64,000 bases of DNA from positions 9,018,501-9,082,500 of the forward strand of contig CM061100.1 in the NCBI GenBank assembly GCA_030770545.1, written 5' to 3'. The notes below the pieces were generated by a model, which saw only the letters and a program-made list of their open reading frames with translations, did no database searches and was not told the DNA's origin. Both the position numbers and the translations under genes were made by a program. The stretch is from Macropodus opercularis. Lineage: Eukaryota; Chordata; Actinopteri; Anabantiformes; Osphronemidae. Positions 1 to 14,100 of the stretch are shown here, piece by piece (positions within the stretch are counted from its first letter, which is position 1; every line of letters starts with the position of its first letter).

Positions 1-3000
1 ACCCTATAGAGAGGCGGGGTGACGTGGGTGAGAGATGCAAGCATGCACAATAAAAAACATTGAGTCAGGAGGCTCTAGTTTATAGTAACGTGAGAATGTG
101 AAGAATTATTGTGCATCACCTGAAGTTTAGTGAGTCGGTGTGAAGATTAGGACTCAAAGCCAATAGAAGTAAACTTGACCAATCTAGAGGAAAAATACTG
201 TGACATACTTCCTCCTTGTTGAGTAAAGTAAAAGTCACAGGATCAATGCAAAGTCATGCAGGACAAACTACCCACTTCGCTGCCAGATAATAGCAGCAAC
301 ACATCTAACGCGCCTCCACTGCATCTTTGATACTGTTTCCTTCTCTGCTCAGCCTTTTTCTGCCTCCTTGCTTGTACTGAGCCAACGCCCAGTTGCTGCA
401 GTGCAGCTCATCTCCCCGTTTCCAATAACACTCTCTCTCTCTGCAGTGAGGCAGCAAAGGGGGGACAGGGGCCGTGAGGACGTAGGAATTTTCATTGTTT
501 CTGATCATATATTTATAAGAAACAAGATGGAAAAAGGACAGTAATTGTATCTACATTGCAGGGATATATTCTAACTTTATGTGATGTTGTCCTCCTCTTT
601 TTCACTCCACCTATAGAAAACTAATGGTCCCAGACAGAATCATTTGTTGAATGTTCAGAGTAGTTGATGTTTTTTTTCTTTTGAGCCTTTTAATGGCCCT
701 AATAGATTTAATGACAAACTATTGAAGTGATTTAAATTGTTAATGTGAAAAAGAAGTGTTACGTGAGGCCTTTGGATAATTAAAAAGCGAGGGGACACAA
801 GGTTTAGATTGTGTTGTCTGAGACGGATGAAGCCTCCACAATGAGCGAGGAATAGATTTGAGCAGGACTGGTAACAGAAACTAGTAATTTAGAAGACACA
901 GAAGATAACAGCCCACCATAAATGACAGAGAGACGAGAGCTGAGTTGAGTTTAAACCCATCAGCCCCATGATGTACAGAGCTTTGTCTGTATTTTGTGTT
1001 TTATTGTTCTTGTTGCTGGATACAAGAACAAGTTTCCAAAGGCTTGAATGCAACACATTCAAGTAAAATGTTTTCTTTGTGTGTGTTAGTTTGATGCTTC
1101 ATCCTCTTCATCCCATTTCTACGGGTCACGTGGGCCTTGGTGGCCAACTCTGTATGTTTTCCATTGTGCACATGCTGGTCCGAACCATCTGGCTGCGTTT
1201 TGTTTGGTGCTTGTCGATCTTTTCTCTCCTCTCTATCCCCTCACCACAACCGGTCGAGGCAGAAGGCCGCCCACCTCTCTCGTGTCAGTCACGTGCCATT
1301 ATATCACATTCTGTGTCCCTTCCTATAACTTTATACCATGCGAAGTCATACTGCGGCTGCCGTAATGAAAAGCACAGCAGCGGACCGCAGTACTGTACCT
1401 CAGCTGTGTTTACTAATCTATGGAACAAGGTATTTGCCATTGCAGTTTGCAGGGTCACTGCAAAGCAAACACATTTACTGTAATGTAAGTCCTGTAAAAA
1501 AAAACAACACCCACTTGATAGGTATTGATTGAGAGCAGCGCAAGTCTTGTCCTCAAGTGTTCTTGAGCTTCTCTCCCAGGCCCTGCCAGGTAATCCAAGC
1601 CTTAGAGGTCAGCGCGTTTCCCAGCAGCAGCGTAAAGGAGACAAGGCTGCAGCTCCACGGTGCAATGGGCACAGCCTGTCACCTCCAAACCAATAACACA
1701 ACAATGGATGCTGTTTGGAAAGTGTAAGACATGAGAAACCCACTAACAATGTTGGGCAACGTAAGCAAAATGCGTCAAACGGAAACAGAGAAAGTTTGCA
1801 TTATTCCTCTCCGTGACAGGAGGCTGGGCCGCAGTATGGAGCTGCCTTGGCTACGCTGAGATCATTTTTGGGTGTCTGCCAAGAACTTTTCACCCCAAAC
1901 CACTTTGATTTTCACAGAGTGCGTCTAGCACGGCCCGGTCCTGATGATCAATGGCTCTTAATGGAGGAGCGGTCACGCACGGCATGACATTAAAAGGAAC
2001 ACGGAGACACAGTGTTGCTTTTTTTTCTCAAGTAATTTGCTCTATGGGGGCATAAATCAATCAGGGCAGTCTAAATTTCATGATCCACCTGATGTTCGGG
2101 ATTCATCCCATTTCAGATTATGCCTGAGTCTTAGTTGGATCACATCCCTTCTTCTTGTCTACATAGCACGCTGTGCATTCATTCTTTTAGTTGTAATTGA
2201 CCCTGTTTGTTCAAAATACCTGAACAACAAACACAATTCCTCATTGTTCTGTGGTGGAGCAGCTAAACTGCTTAGTCAACTTGAGCATTTTTTGGTTTGG
2301 TTTACAGCATATCTGCGCTGGTGCCTTTGAAAATTGTACTGTGGCTTTATGTTATTGCAAACCTGCTGAGCATCGCTGAAGGTTTGCACCATAGTTTATC
2401 ACATGCTGAGGGTGTTTGATTAGCTGCCGTGTTGGTGTAATATTCATGCATACAGTCCTACACAGAACAAAAAGCAAGATAAAACACAATCTACTCCACA
2501 TAATATAGAATATCACATTTGGATATGACTGCAAAGCTTTCTCCTCTTCCCCTGCAGGTGTCTGTGTTGAAGCTTTGCTGACACCTACAGCTTCAAGTGT
2601 GTAAGTGTAAATTACAATATCATTCCAATTTGTACTTTATGACTCAGAAGGGAAACAAATAAATACAAACAGAAATGTTGAATGTAAAAGAATAGCGACA
2701 TACAATCATACACACCTCCATCAGCAGGTTAAAGGTCATGAACACAGAACGATGACAGTGGTTCTGCATAACGGTGAATCTTTTTATTTATGCAGTATGC
2801 TGTAGTTCAGAATAAACTATAATCCGCTGCACTGTAACATCAGATATGGCTTCATAAAACCAGTCTAGGGAAGTAGTAGCCAATGACCCTAAAGGCCTCG
2901 ACTGCAATAGCACAAGGGCCTACAGAGCAATTTGATGGAGAATCTAGGAAAGTAGCCGCCACCTGGGGGCAGTATAACACCACGAGCCTTAGCAAGGCTG

Positions 3001-4600
3001 ATGTGGTTGAGACTTTTATTAGTAGTATTTGTAAATGTCAATACTACTGTCTCAGAATTCACCCTCCACAGCAAACAGTTTAAACAGTAGTAGTACAGGG
3101 TATGTCGGCATGTTTCATTTACTTCATTGCTGTCTGGCGAATGTCAGGATTAATTATTCATGTGTGAAATAATAATAATGCAGTGTTGAAGAATATTATA
3201 TTTGTTCCAAAAGAACAGAATAGAAAACAACAAAAAGTTGCACATTTTTGTTTGGGTTTTTTTGCGTTTACTTACGCACCATACGTACTTTTACTGCAGA
3301 GCGGGTAGAATTAGATCTGACCCAGTAACACTGACAGATGCCTGAGTGCCACCTGCGTCAACACTGAAGTGTTCTCAGCTCCTGTCAGCAGATTTATGTC
3401 CTTACTTGTACCTCAGCGCAAATACATGCAACAAAACCAACAAAAACCCTGTAATATAAATATAAATGGAGAATTCACTCAATTTCGTTGATTCCGTTGT
3501 TTTCTCCGTAGAGTATAACATAGGGAATCACGTGCATTAAAGGATGGAGCTGTGTTTATATTCATCCTTATTAAATGTTTTGCATACTCATTGGACTGCC
3601 TGTCTAGCAGTCCAAAGTCCCCATATTGATATCTGTGAATCGTGCAGGAGGTGTGATGATGTGTGGGTGAAATCAAGGCCAATTTAATCAGCATGTTTAC
3701 TACAACAGAGGAGGATGGCAGAGGGCTGCATTACAGCAGACCACAACTATGTGTAAAAACAATGTATGCGTGCATCCCTGGAGGGCATTTTCATCTTAGA
3801 AATAGAAAGCTCTCAGTATATAGGACATAGGAAGCTGTCAATCAAATGAACGCACATTGACTAACTTGATTAACTCTAGTATTATTATGAGACTAGCTTA
3901 ATGTGTGGAGCTTGTTTGATGAGCTGATGGTAATCTGCTGGCATGTAACATGTGCGCATTCATATCTGTCATCGTCACATGTTCTCTCTGTTGAAACCTG
4001 TTCTGCACGTTACATTGCAACATCATTCTGCAGAAGGATGATGTTGCAGAGGTGGGAGGGGGTATTAATAAGAGAGAGAGAGAGAGTTTGATGTCACTAC
4101 GTCCTCCAAAGCAAATGCATCATTGGAGTGAATAAAATAAGTGGAAATTCAGTGTATTGTATGTAAAATGAAGTCACATAAAAACTGTAACTGAACTAAA
4201 CAACATTGAAAACAACAAATAAAGCAATATTTTTATGAACGCGAAACAATGTTTTTTTTCCGGTTTCATTTTTCCCCGGCCTGTTTTTAATGTTGTCTAC
4301 TCATCTGCTGTGCATGTTCATGCATGTTCCACCTGATGTGATGGGAAGTGGGAAGTGCTCAAGTGTAGAAAGAGGGAAAGTGCATGCAGTTTTGATGAAG
4401 CATTCATGCCGTTAATGTGTTTTCTCTCACGTGTGCTGGTGTAGCGTTTAACTGCTACTGTGTTTCAGTGCCTTCCCTTTGTCTACGTCTGGATTAGACC
4501 AAGCTTTGTTAAGATTATCCACACCTTTGAAGAACTAGCACCCAGACACAATATGTGATACAAGATGATATTCATGTTTATTTAACAGGCGTCCGTCTCT
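1..4600. other. Upstream intergenic DNA without a recognised gene
   Basis: No open frame in this stretch resembles a known protein and none is flanked by convincing splice sites. The few frames of 60-134 codons look like chance. The sequence is AT-rich with short poly-T runs and a small GA run near 4072-4086. It could be intergenic DNA or an upstream non-coding exon or intron of ank1. Nothing decides between these. Confidence 0.6.
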
Positions 4601-5307
4601 CTCTCTCTGCTCTCTCTCTTCATCTGTTTTGGGGGGAGGCGCATTCGAAAAGTCACGGTTTCAGAAAAGGAAGACGTGCGAAATACATAATAACAATAAG
4701 GGATTCCACAGCTTAAGCTCCCTGATCTTCTGTGTGTCATCTATGCAAGAGTCAACAGCAGCTATTGTGTGAGGATTCTGTGCATGAACGGGAAGAGCAG
4801 CAGGAAGAGGAGGACATTTGACAGTTAAAAAGGGGGAGCTCTGCAGCAGGAGCTCCGCCGTGCTGAACACCAGACTGCGTGACTGCTCTGTGCAAGCAGA
4901 GGGAGGAGAGAGGAGAGAAGGGAGGGAAGGTAGGGAAGAAAGAAGGGGGGAGGGGAGGCAATTCAGCGCAGTGCAAGCTGACTGGATCAGTAGCAGCCGC
5001 GACACAGGCAGCAGCATCAGCACCACTAGATGTAGCATCTTCCTTTGTGGCTGCTGGAGGCTGCGTCGTGGCTGCTACAGGCAACAGAGTCATCCACATA
5101 CACACCCAAATATCTGGAGACATACATTTGCGCTGTTTGCTTTACAAACACATGTCGTGGTGGCCACCAGAGAAAACGTAGTAAGTGACAGGGCTCAAGG
5201 GACAGAGGGACACAGGAAGAGGAAACAGGGACGGCTGGTGGTAGCGCAAACGAGAGGAGGGCTGGAGCGACGGCGACTGGAGCACAAGCGGCAGAAGCAG
5301 CGGCACC
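4600..5307 (+). promoter_or_regulatory. ank1: Putative ank1 distal promoter and 5'UTR
   Basis: This stretch precedes the first coding ATG of ank1 and is more purine- and GC-rich than the DNA upstream of it, with a strong GGGA/GAGG-rich block around 4895-4965. Open reading on both strands is probably a by-product of that composition. I see no clear TATA box. Several upstream ATGs (for example at 5153) lie in short frames unrelated to ankyrin. The transcription start cannot be placed from sequence alone. Confidence 0.4.
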
Positions 5308-5433
5308 ATGGCACAAGCCGCCAAGCAGCTCCGCAAGACCAAGGACCTCGCAGAGGCCGCCGCCCAGGAGCAAAGGGAGAAGGAGGAGGAAAAGATAAAA
5401 AAGAGAAATCGATCCAGGGACCGCAGGCGCAAG
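5308..5433 (+). CDS. ank1: ank1 exon 1: basic N-terminal leader
   Basis: Forty-two codons begin at the ATG in CGGCACCATGG, a fair Kozak context, and end at AAG followed by a gtatgt donor, phase 0. The peptide starts MAQAAKQLRKTKDL and ends KKRNRSRDRRRK. It is lysine/arginine-rich with a helical E/K stretch. It resembles the leader used by one class of ANK2/ANK3 isoforms (start MAHAASQLKK, end RSRDRKKK) more than the mammalian erythroid ANK1 leader (MPYSVGFREA). It joins in frame to the first ankyrin-repeat exon at 19660. The resemblance is from memory of the family. Confidence 0.85.
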
Positions 5434-8146
5434 GTATGTCTGGCTGTCTCAAGAGACAGGGGACGTGACAGTGTTTTCTTTCATCCATCTTTTCCTCCAC
5501 TACTTGCGTTTCTCTATTTCTGTAGCAGTCTCACTGCTGCTGCTTTTTTTCGGGCACGATTGGTGACGGTAAAATTACACATGCATAATTACACAGTTGG
5601 TCTCGCGGCCTCAACTGGTGCATGTGTGCGTGGACGCTCCGGTACAGCTTGTGTTTGCTTGGTCCGATTTTTAGCTCAGACTGATGAGTGGAGGTTTAAC
5701 CAATTTGTGCTGTTTTTCTTACCTTTCTCCTGTGAAATGTTTGTGGGGGGGGGGGTTACAGCTTTACATGGGTGCAGCTCATTCATATTAATGCAATGTA
5801 AGTTCTTTGTGCTGCATGGATGAGTATTTTTAGCCATACTACCCTTGACATGCTCTGCTTGCGCTTCCTTTCCTATAAAGCTGTTCTCGTCTTCAATGTC
5901 TTCCCCCAGATTTTTTTTTCATTTAGGGGAAATGCAAAATGGAGGGGGAAAATGGAGGTACACTCTAATATTAGAAAGCGTTTTAACCTATCTGTTTATC
6001 GTTGTTGGGGGATGATTACGATGCAGTAGAGAAATATGTGCTTTTTATAGTATATGTGCTATTGCCACTAGTAATATTTGAAGTATAGATGAATCCTGCA
6101 GGTACGAGTCCTCTCATTCACCACTTCTGTCTCACTCTCGCTCACTGTGCCCTCAGGTGCAGATTTTATTGGTGTTGTGCCTTCTTGCACTCACGCTTGG
6201 CAGCACTGAAATGACGTATTACAATACTTATTCCGTTGTACAAACTTCTTGGTCAAGTCATTGGAAAACACTTTTGAAATTTGAACATTATACAGATGCT
6301 GCTGTGGTTGTTTTCCCGGTTGGGAGCAGCAAGGAACAGATAACAGTGTTATGTTTCATTGCGTGAATGAAACAGTCACAACTTTTAAATACGTCGTAAA
6401 ATGACCTTATAACAACTCCAGTGTAAACCGGTGGCTTGTGCAGCACATAACATCTTAATGAATTTGTGAGACATGGCTTTTACAAATGACCAGATGATCT
6501 AGTCTGGCTGCTCAACATAATGGTGTAAGATCTCAGGAGACAACTGTAGCAAGCAGTAGAAAAATGCATTAAACTACCTACTTAATACAATTTAACACAC
6601 TGTAGACAGTTATATCCCATTGTTCTGTTGTTTTTATTACATAACACATATTTTACTTAAACCATTATGATCCTTGACTACAGTACACAACTGAATCCTT
6701 CATTAATCGACCCTGGATGCAATTTTGTGCTTCACTAAATTTTAATCAAATGTTTTTAGATTATTTTGTTATAGGTGTCAGCCTCATAACATTTTATTCA
6801 TTTGAGCCTTTCAAAATGGCACATAGCATATTATTATTATTATTATAACTCAAGCACCTGAACGGATTGAATGTGTGGAAATTCATGCTGGTACTACTAA
6901 AAAGTAAACAAGGTCATCTGCAGGATTTCACAAGCTTAAGGCAGAACTCGTTGGTAGGTTTGTGAAAAGAGAGCCGTCTGCTCTGCCTCACTCTCTCTCA
7001 CCTTGGACACCTATGAAAAAGTGTCGCTATGCAGCCAGAAGAAGTAGGAAAGCAAGCGAGTAAGAGGAGGACCAGGCAGGTCCTAATGTTCTGGGGTTGT
7101 TAATTAGCTCTATTCGATGTAAATCAAAGTCAGCAGGCTGGCATCTCTCTCCCCTTCTCTTCCCTTTCCCAAAGGTCATCCACTCCAGTGCCAACAGATC
7201 TTATCATAACTCTGGATGGAGTTATGGACATTAATGTAATTAGGGACTCTGCAAAAGTAAGTGCAGGGACATTCTGCAAGCTCTGCAGGCTGAGGTGGCT
7301 GCAGTACAACCACAAAGTCCCACAGCAGATTATCTATCTGTCGATTGTGTATCTATGAAGTCCCTTTGCATTTGTTACATAGTATGTCTGCCATTAGTAC
7401 ATCTACAGTAATTGTCAACAGTGAATTGTCAATCAAAATTCATGTTAGTTTCCCATCACAGGGAAATAAAGTCAGTGGAGACGGAGCCAAACTTGATGCT
7501 TTGTGTCGTGTGAAACTGTGAGGCTCATTGACTGTACAGTATGTATTTTTATCTCACTGGCTCCAACCCTGTCACTGTGGATGACTATCGGACTGTGGTG
7601 TGGCCCTCTTGGCTCATCGCTGCTGAATCCTTAGCCACTAGTCTCTGAGGTTCTGTTACTGCCACAGGTTCAAGCAGGATGTCCTAGTGTTTTGGCTCCT
7701 GTCACCACCTGGGATTTTTAACATTGAGTGTCTGAGTACAGAGTCTAATGCAATATTTACATTTACTTAAATTAGATTCTGTTATCGTGATAAAACATGT
7801 AGCTTACCGTGTACAGGTACAGATGAAAGTTACAATCTGGACAAATGTTCAGTATTGATGACATTTACTTTGACCCGTGTCAGCTTGGGGGAGTGTACAG
7901 CACTGCATGTACAAATATTACAGGTGATACAGAACTTACAGTGCATGGAATTTCCATATTGATCTAGAGATCGAGCCCATGTTTAGTACTTTGTAATCAA
8001 TAAGAAACTAATGTGGGACAGGAAACCGTTTCTGTAGCAGCTCAGCACGTGAGACTGTACATGTTCCCGTTTCCTCCCAGCTTGCACTTAATGAAATGGA
8101 TCAGAAGATCTGCTAATGGAAAGATAGTATGTGCTCCTTGTGTACT

Positions 8147-8194
<48 letters not shown>

Positions 8195-11057
8195 TTGAAG
8201 TAGCAGGGCTTCAGGGTGGCTCATTTCTCTTTTATGTAACCTTATGGATACCTCAAACCTAATTAACCAAAACTCTTCTGTTTCTCTTTGTTTGGGCTTA
8301 TTTACAGTGTTTTCTAACATTGGTAATTAAAAGTTATAGCATCTGCAGTACATAAATAAATAATTCCAAATATTTTAAACAAGGACAACATGATCTCTGC
8401 CTCCTCAGCCTTTGATTCAAATGTACAGTATGCAGATTTGAGGTCGTTTGTGCCGTTGCAGTGCAGAGCGGAAACATTTGCATCCTACTTGGACTCTTTA
8501 TTTTAAAACTATAACAAGGCCAGAGGATTTAAAACACATTGTGTTCATGAGACACGCGACAAATCCTCTAGAATTTCTTTCATTAAACTTCTATTTAGGG
8601 TTGAGGTGTCGGCACAGAATATTTTACTATGTACAGTACAATAACTCAATACACTGACTGGTGTAATAGCGCAGGCATGTGGCTTTTCATCCTCTTTGAG
8701 CAAAGGAAGGGCAGGATGAGCCAAGGTCGAGCAGAGCATAGCAGCACTCACAGCCACAGGCTAAATTTACCTGCCAGCCTAGGATTACACTGCATCTGAG
8801 ACCGCAGCTACCATCTATCTATCTGCCCACTGCCACTGTGCGCCAGCTGAGCACCTGCTCTCCCGCTGTGTCTGATGTTGCCCCGGATCTCCACTCGCTG
8901 AAGCAACAAAGATTCCTGAACTGTAACAAGATGGCCGATACTTATCAGGCCTCTCGGAGGCCTTATCTCGAACCCGACTGTCGCGCATTTGGATCTGGAG
9001 ATCAAAGTGGTTTTAGACGACTCCTTTGATGAACCTCGGGACAGTTGTTTTGCATCTGCAAATGTTGGTTCCCATGAATTCAGTGGTTGTCTTGTCTCTG
9101 TTTTTGTTCCACTTCTGGAATATTCACAGTTCATACCGGTCTGTACCGCTTAATCTTAGGAACCATTGTAATTGGTTGAGGGGCAACCACTGTAAATCTC
9201 ACTGTGAAGTTTACTGTGACCTTGGGGTCAGTCAGCAGGTGGTCGGAAGTGACTGATGTTGCTGCGGTGATTACGGTGTGACACTGTACACGATGAGCGG
9301 CTGATGGGCGATGGCGAGTGTATGCCCTGGCCGGTGATGAGGCGTTTAAGTCTCTGCACAGATTGTCAACGAGACACGAGACGGCGAAGGGGAACAAGCG
9401 TCGCTGCTCCAGCTGCAATCTCGAACCGCTCTGCATGGTCTGGGAGTCACACGGGTGCTGAGTTTCATTTCGGCTCGCAGTGTGTCTGACGAAACCACAT
9501 CAATAAAGAAACATGAGTCAGGCAGCAGCTCTGTTCCAGATTCTTCTGCAGCTCACATCCCAGGCAGCTCCATTCCCCATCAAAAGGAAGATTTAAAATT
9601 AACAGCGCTTACAAAACATACACACTGTAATTGACCTACATACAATATACACACAGCATGAACGATGAGGTCATTTACAAAATCAGCAGCTGTACGAGAA
9701 CATCGTCCATTCCAAAGAATCATCAGAGGAAGAGTGGAAGTGATACAGACTGGCGCAGTGCCACACACAGTGATATGCCGACAAAGAACACACACACACA
9801 CACACACTCACGCGCGCACTTAGAACTGGAGCTGGGCATTATGTAATGGAATTAGTGCTCCTCAAGGTCTACGTGGATCATGTGGCCTGCAGGAGCCTGC
9901 TAATGCACTGAAGCAGCCGCTCGCAGGCACACCCTGACTCCATCACTCTCCTCTGCTGGCCTAAACACGTTTTACAGTACGCGTGCTGGCTAATGGAGAG
10001 GAACTGCCTCATCAGAAATCTGGGGTTGCAGATGGACGTGGAGCCGCGGGATCGTTTTCCTTCACCTCGTTTACATCGTGGACATTTTGAAGCGCGAAAT
10101 GCAGGGCAATTATTTGCCACATTGTCCAGACAGCTTTGACTTATTCAGTGCAACGTGACTTCCAGTGGCTCAGTTGGAGCTGAGACAGTTTGAGACACGT
10201 GTTGATTCGTTTCCCTGGCTGTATTTGTGTTTTTGTTTTTTGTTTTTCCCGTCCAATGAGGCATCCAAGTGTCGATGTGGTTAATTAGGTGTACGGTACG
10301 TGTGTAAGCTCGTGCTTGCGTCTGCATTTCGGGAGTGTGTGTCACCTGGATTCATGGCCAATCTCTGCAGTTGGAATAGACCTTCATGCACAGACACAGA
10401 CACAATTAACAAACCAAAACCGAGAGCTTCGCCTACTGCTTCAGCTTTCTACGTCAAGGATGAACACGTCATATCATGACCACGACGTGTATGTAGCAGG
10501 CTGTACGTGTATCTGTCCCATCCTCTGCACAGAGGCACTGAGTTGGAAAATCCACACTGCACTTGTATAAATACTTAATTGCTAATTTAATATTAGGCTC
10601 TAACTGGAATGAGGCTGAGAATGAGAATGGCTATTTGTTTTTTCTATCACTTAACTCTCAGTTTATTCAGATCTCTTCCACCTACCTACAGTAGACGACT
10701 GTACCTCTGTAGCTCCTCCACCAGAGCCTTTCCCCCGCAGACGATCCCTATAAAACATTTGTGAAAGTGCATTTGTCCTTGTTCCTAACCACACATAGCT
10801 TAGGAAACTTGTCAGGATTCATTTGGAGCCATAGTCTCCTTTCACCACCGTGCTGTTATTGACTCGGAAGGATGCGTTGCTTGGGCGGCACACTGTACCA
10901 AACGTTCATTTACTGCTTGGCGTGCAGATTCAGCCTCATTAACCAACGTGCGACGAGGTTTTTCTCAGCGGAGTGCTCGCAGACTCCCTCTCTCCTACGC
11001 TATCCCCTAACGCTGCTCTGTGATGGTGCTGATTAAATCCCATCGATTCGACAGTGG

Positions 11058-11101
<44 letters not shown>

Positions 11102-14100
11102 ATGCCAGGCAGGGGATGAGTTAAACACACTCATAGACTCGCTCACTTGAGTTTACTCTTGCCCAGATCATTCATCAGGAGAGAGAACAGTTAAATCAGC
11201 AGATATTAACCCAAAACAGCTTAGTAGCAACCTATGGAAGTATTAATTCGCAGTAGGCAGATTATTAAGGCGCAGAGCGTTTTTATGATTTCAACACTTC
11301 AGTTGTGCTATTTTCAAAATAATTACATATTGGATGAATACCGAGAACAGAGCTGACAGTCTTCCCTAGAGAATCGTCTTTGGCTTGGCATCTTCTCCTT
11401 TCTGTTTTGTTTACTTCCTGTTAGCGTCTGTTACTGAAGTCACAAGCGTGAAGCAGAGCCAGTGACTAAATTCCTGTAGCGTGGTCATTCACTGCTGTTA
11501 GTGTGCGGGACTCTGCCTGATTCATTCATAGCAGCACTGCACAGATGTTAGCGCTCTTCGGTCGACGAGGCGGCTGATTACGGATTGGTTTCGCCTGCGT
11601 TCTGTATGTATGAACGTCGGAAACGCGAGTCTGACTCAGCTGTTTTAGGCCTGTGTGACTGTCTGACAGGGGAGACAGGGTGTGTGTTGCTGGCTCTGCA
11701 CCAGTGGTCCCACAGGGAAGGCCAAGGTGAAAGGAAAAACACCCTGTCACACATTTCTCTTTAAATATGCACATAGCATACATATTAAAGACATCACCCT
11801 AATCCTGCAGCTCAAGAAGCTGAGGTCCAAGCTCCCACAAAAATGCAAAAGATCAGGTGATTTACTGAATTGCCCGACCCCTTAAAGGAGGACAGACAAC
11901 ACCTCTTGCTATTTTACTTTGCAGTTGTCTGACTTCTTCACTCCTGCAGCACTTCTGATATACAGTATACAGTATTTGTCGTATTCTCGATACAGGCGAC
12001 AGCAACTGGTGAATAATGAGGGTGATTGACGATGCTGTGAACCAGCTGCAGCTTATTGCAAAAGCACAACGTCAGCTTGTCTTGCTTATATTTTTAGCCC
12101 TCCCTGGTGCAAAAGGTTTATTATAGTACGAGTGTGGAAAAGTGGTCCGTGACTGCTCATCGTGACAACATGTCACTTGTGTTGTAGTCCTACTACGACT
12201 CACTACACATGCTACTACGTTACAGTGCATCCTCACATTTCGGCTGGATACTCTCGCGCCACGTTCTGCATGTGTTGATGCCCCTGTGGCGGTGCCCCCT
12301 GTGGCCCTCAGCCCCCTTTTCCAGTATGTGAATTAGCTTAGACCGGGATTCATTGTGTGATCTGTATCTCGCTCTGTGACTCACTCCTCTAATCTAGACT
12401 TTATGGAAAATTGTATCTAGCAGTCCTCTGGGGGCAGGCTACTCGATGCAGCTTTAAATTTACAGCCTGTGTGTTAACCCCTGCTGGATTCACGCGCTTC
12501 AGGCCTGACCCTAGGATCAGACGATTGTCCTATTGATGAATGGCTCCTTGTGGAATAAAACTCCCCTCTTAAACCTGCCCAGAATGCTGAATCATAGGGA
12601 GTGGGCTCTGTTGAGCGGCCTCTGGGAACAACTGCCATCTCGTGAAACCCATCAAACTAGCGGAGACCATATGTGGCTACGGGTAATGCAGCTTTTTCTC
12701 ATGTGGGGCATGTTCATACTGTAAGAATTGTATTTTTGTGGCTTTGATTATGTTTTCTTATACTAATTGTAGTTTCAGGTCAGGCAGGTCAGAAGCTGAC
12801 AGGGTTGTTGCAGGTAATGGTGATGCAGCATCATTTGCTATTTTAGAAGCAGTGATGCTGCAGGTGGAACAGCTAAGTGACAGCCACACGTACTGTAGCT
12901 GTGTCCTCTATGACTTTTCATTCCTTCTCCTCCACCAGTCCTCCTCTGTCCCAATCCCTCTTTCAACACCTTGCTTGGTGGTACAGTGCGACTCTGCACC
13001 CACTGGGTGATTAGTGACGACCTGCTGTCATTAACACAGACACTGCACAGCGTGAACCAGCCACTAGGACCATGTTAGAACCCTACAGCTAAACACAGAC
13101 GTAAATATTTAAACACCTAAACGTGTTGACGCCTGCATTTGTGGATGCTGTAGAATTTTTTGGTACTGTCGGGGGCTGGACACGTGCGTTCTCGCATGTG
13201 TTGTAGTCATTACATCCTGCAGTGAGGAGCATATGTCGGCTCCGGCGACTGCCTGTTAGGACTGACGATAAAGGCCCTGTAGCATGTTGCAGTGTCCGTT
13301 TTGACGCGTCCACGCTAAGCTCAGCACAATGTGTTCGTTAGGATGCGAGAGCGAATCTGTGCGCGTGGAATTTTTTTGCCAGTACACATACACACACACA
13401 CACACACACAGGTTCCCATGCAGGTTAAAAATGTGCTCTTGTGCTCTGTGTGTGAGTTACTGTAGTGTATGTCAGCTCCAGGGCCCTGTGTGTTCTTGAT
13501 TCATAGCACGGGTGATTTAGTAGACAGTCAGTCAACGTCACAATAACTTCTTCCCCCACACAGTCCCACCCATATCTCACACATCATCTGTCTCTCCTTC
13601 CCAGGCTGATCACGGATACCCTGACATGTGAATTTGCCTTTAACTGAGTCAGGCTGCAGAGGTCTTAGAGTGACTAGAGTGAAGATTCAATCTTCTCACG
13701 TCTTGTGTGTTTATGTGTGTTTGACCAGCAGTATGTTACTTAATTAAAGCAGGGTTAATTTTTCATCAAGCTATAATTTGAAGCTTTTAATTTAATTAAA
13801 AGTACATTAATAAGTAAGATTATTGTTACAGTACCGTTGTTCAGCATTACCATAAAGTCAGATACTTTTATTAATGATTAATAATTGAAAAAGCAAACCG
13901 TGTAGAGAAATTGAAAGGTGCACATATTTATCTAGTAAAAAAGTGCCTCTGTGTTTATGTCCATGGGATTTTGCAAACCTAAAGTAAAATATTCTCACAC
14001 TGGATGTATCAAAGCCCAAAGGCAATGACAGCGACCTCAGTCTTGGCCTGAGATCACCTCTCGTGACAGATGGATGGGGGAGGACGAAGTGCAAAACTGA

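Noticed and set aside
371..392. Weak match to the miR-486-5p sequence (TGTACTGAGC core)
   Set aside because: The seed and 3' part differ, there is no hairpin partner visible, and it is upstream of ank1, not in the 3' intron where mammals carry this microRNA.
4661..5823. Several 100-216-codon frames on both strands near the first ank1 exon
   Set aside because: They come from purine-rich repetitive composition in the 5'UTR and run through the first splice donor; none resembles a protein.
8932..9029. Frame starting MADTYQASRRPYLE as an alternative ank1 leader
   Set aside because: No splice donor in suitable phase follows; the ATG is part of the YY1-like AAGATGGCC.
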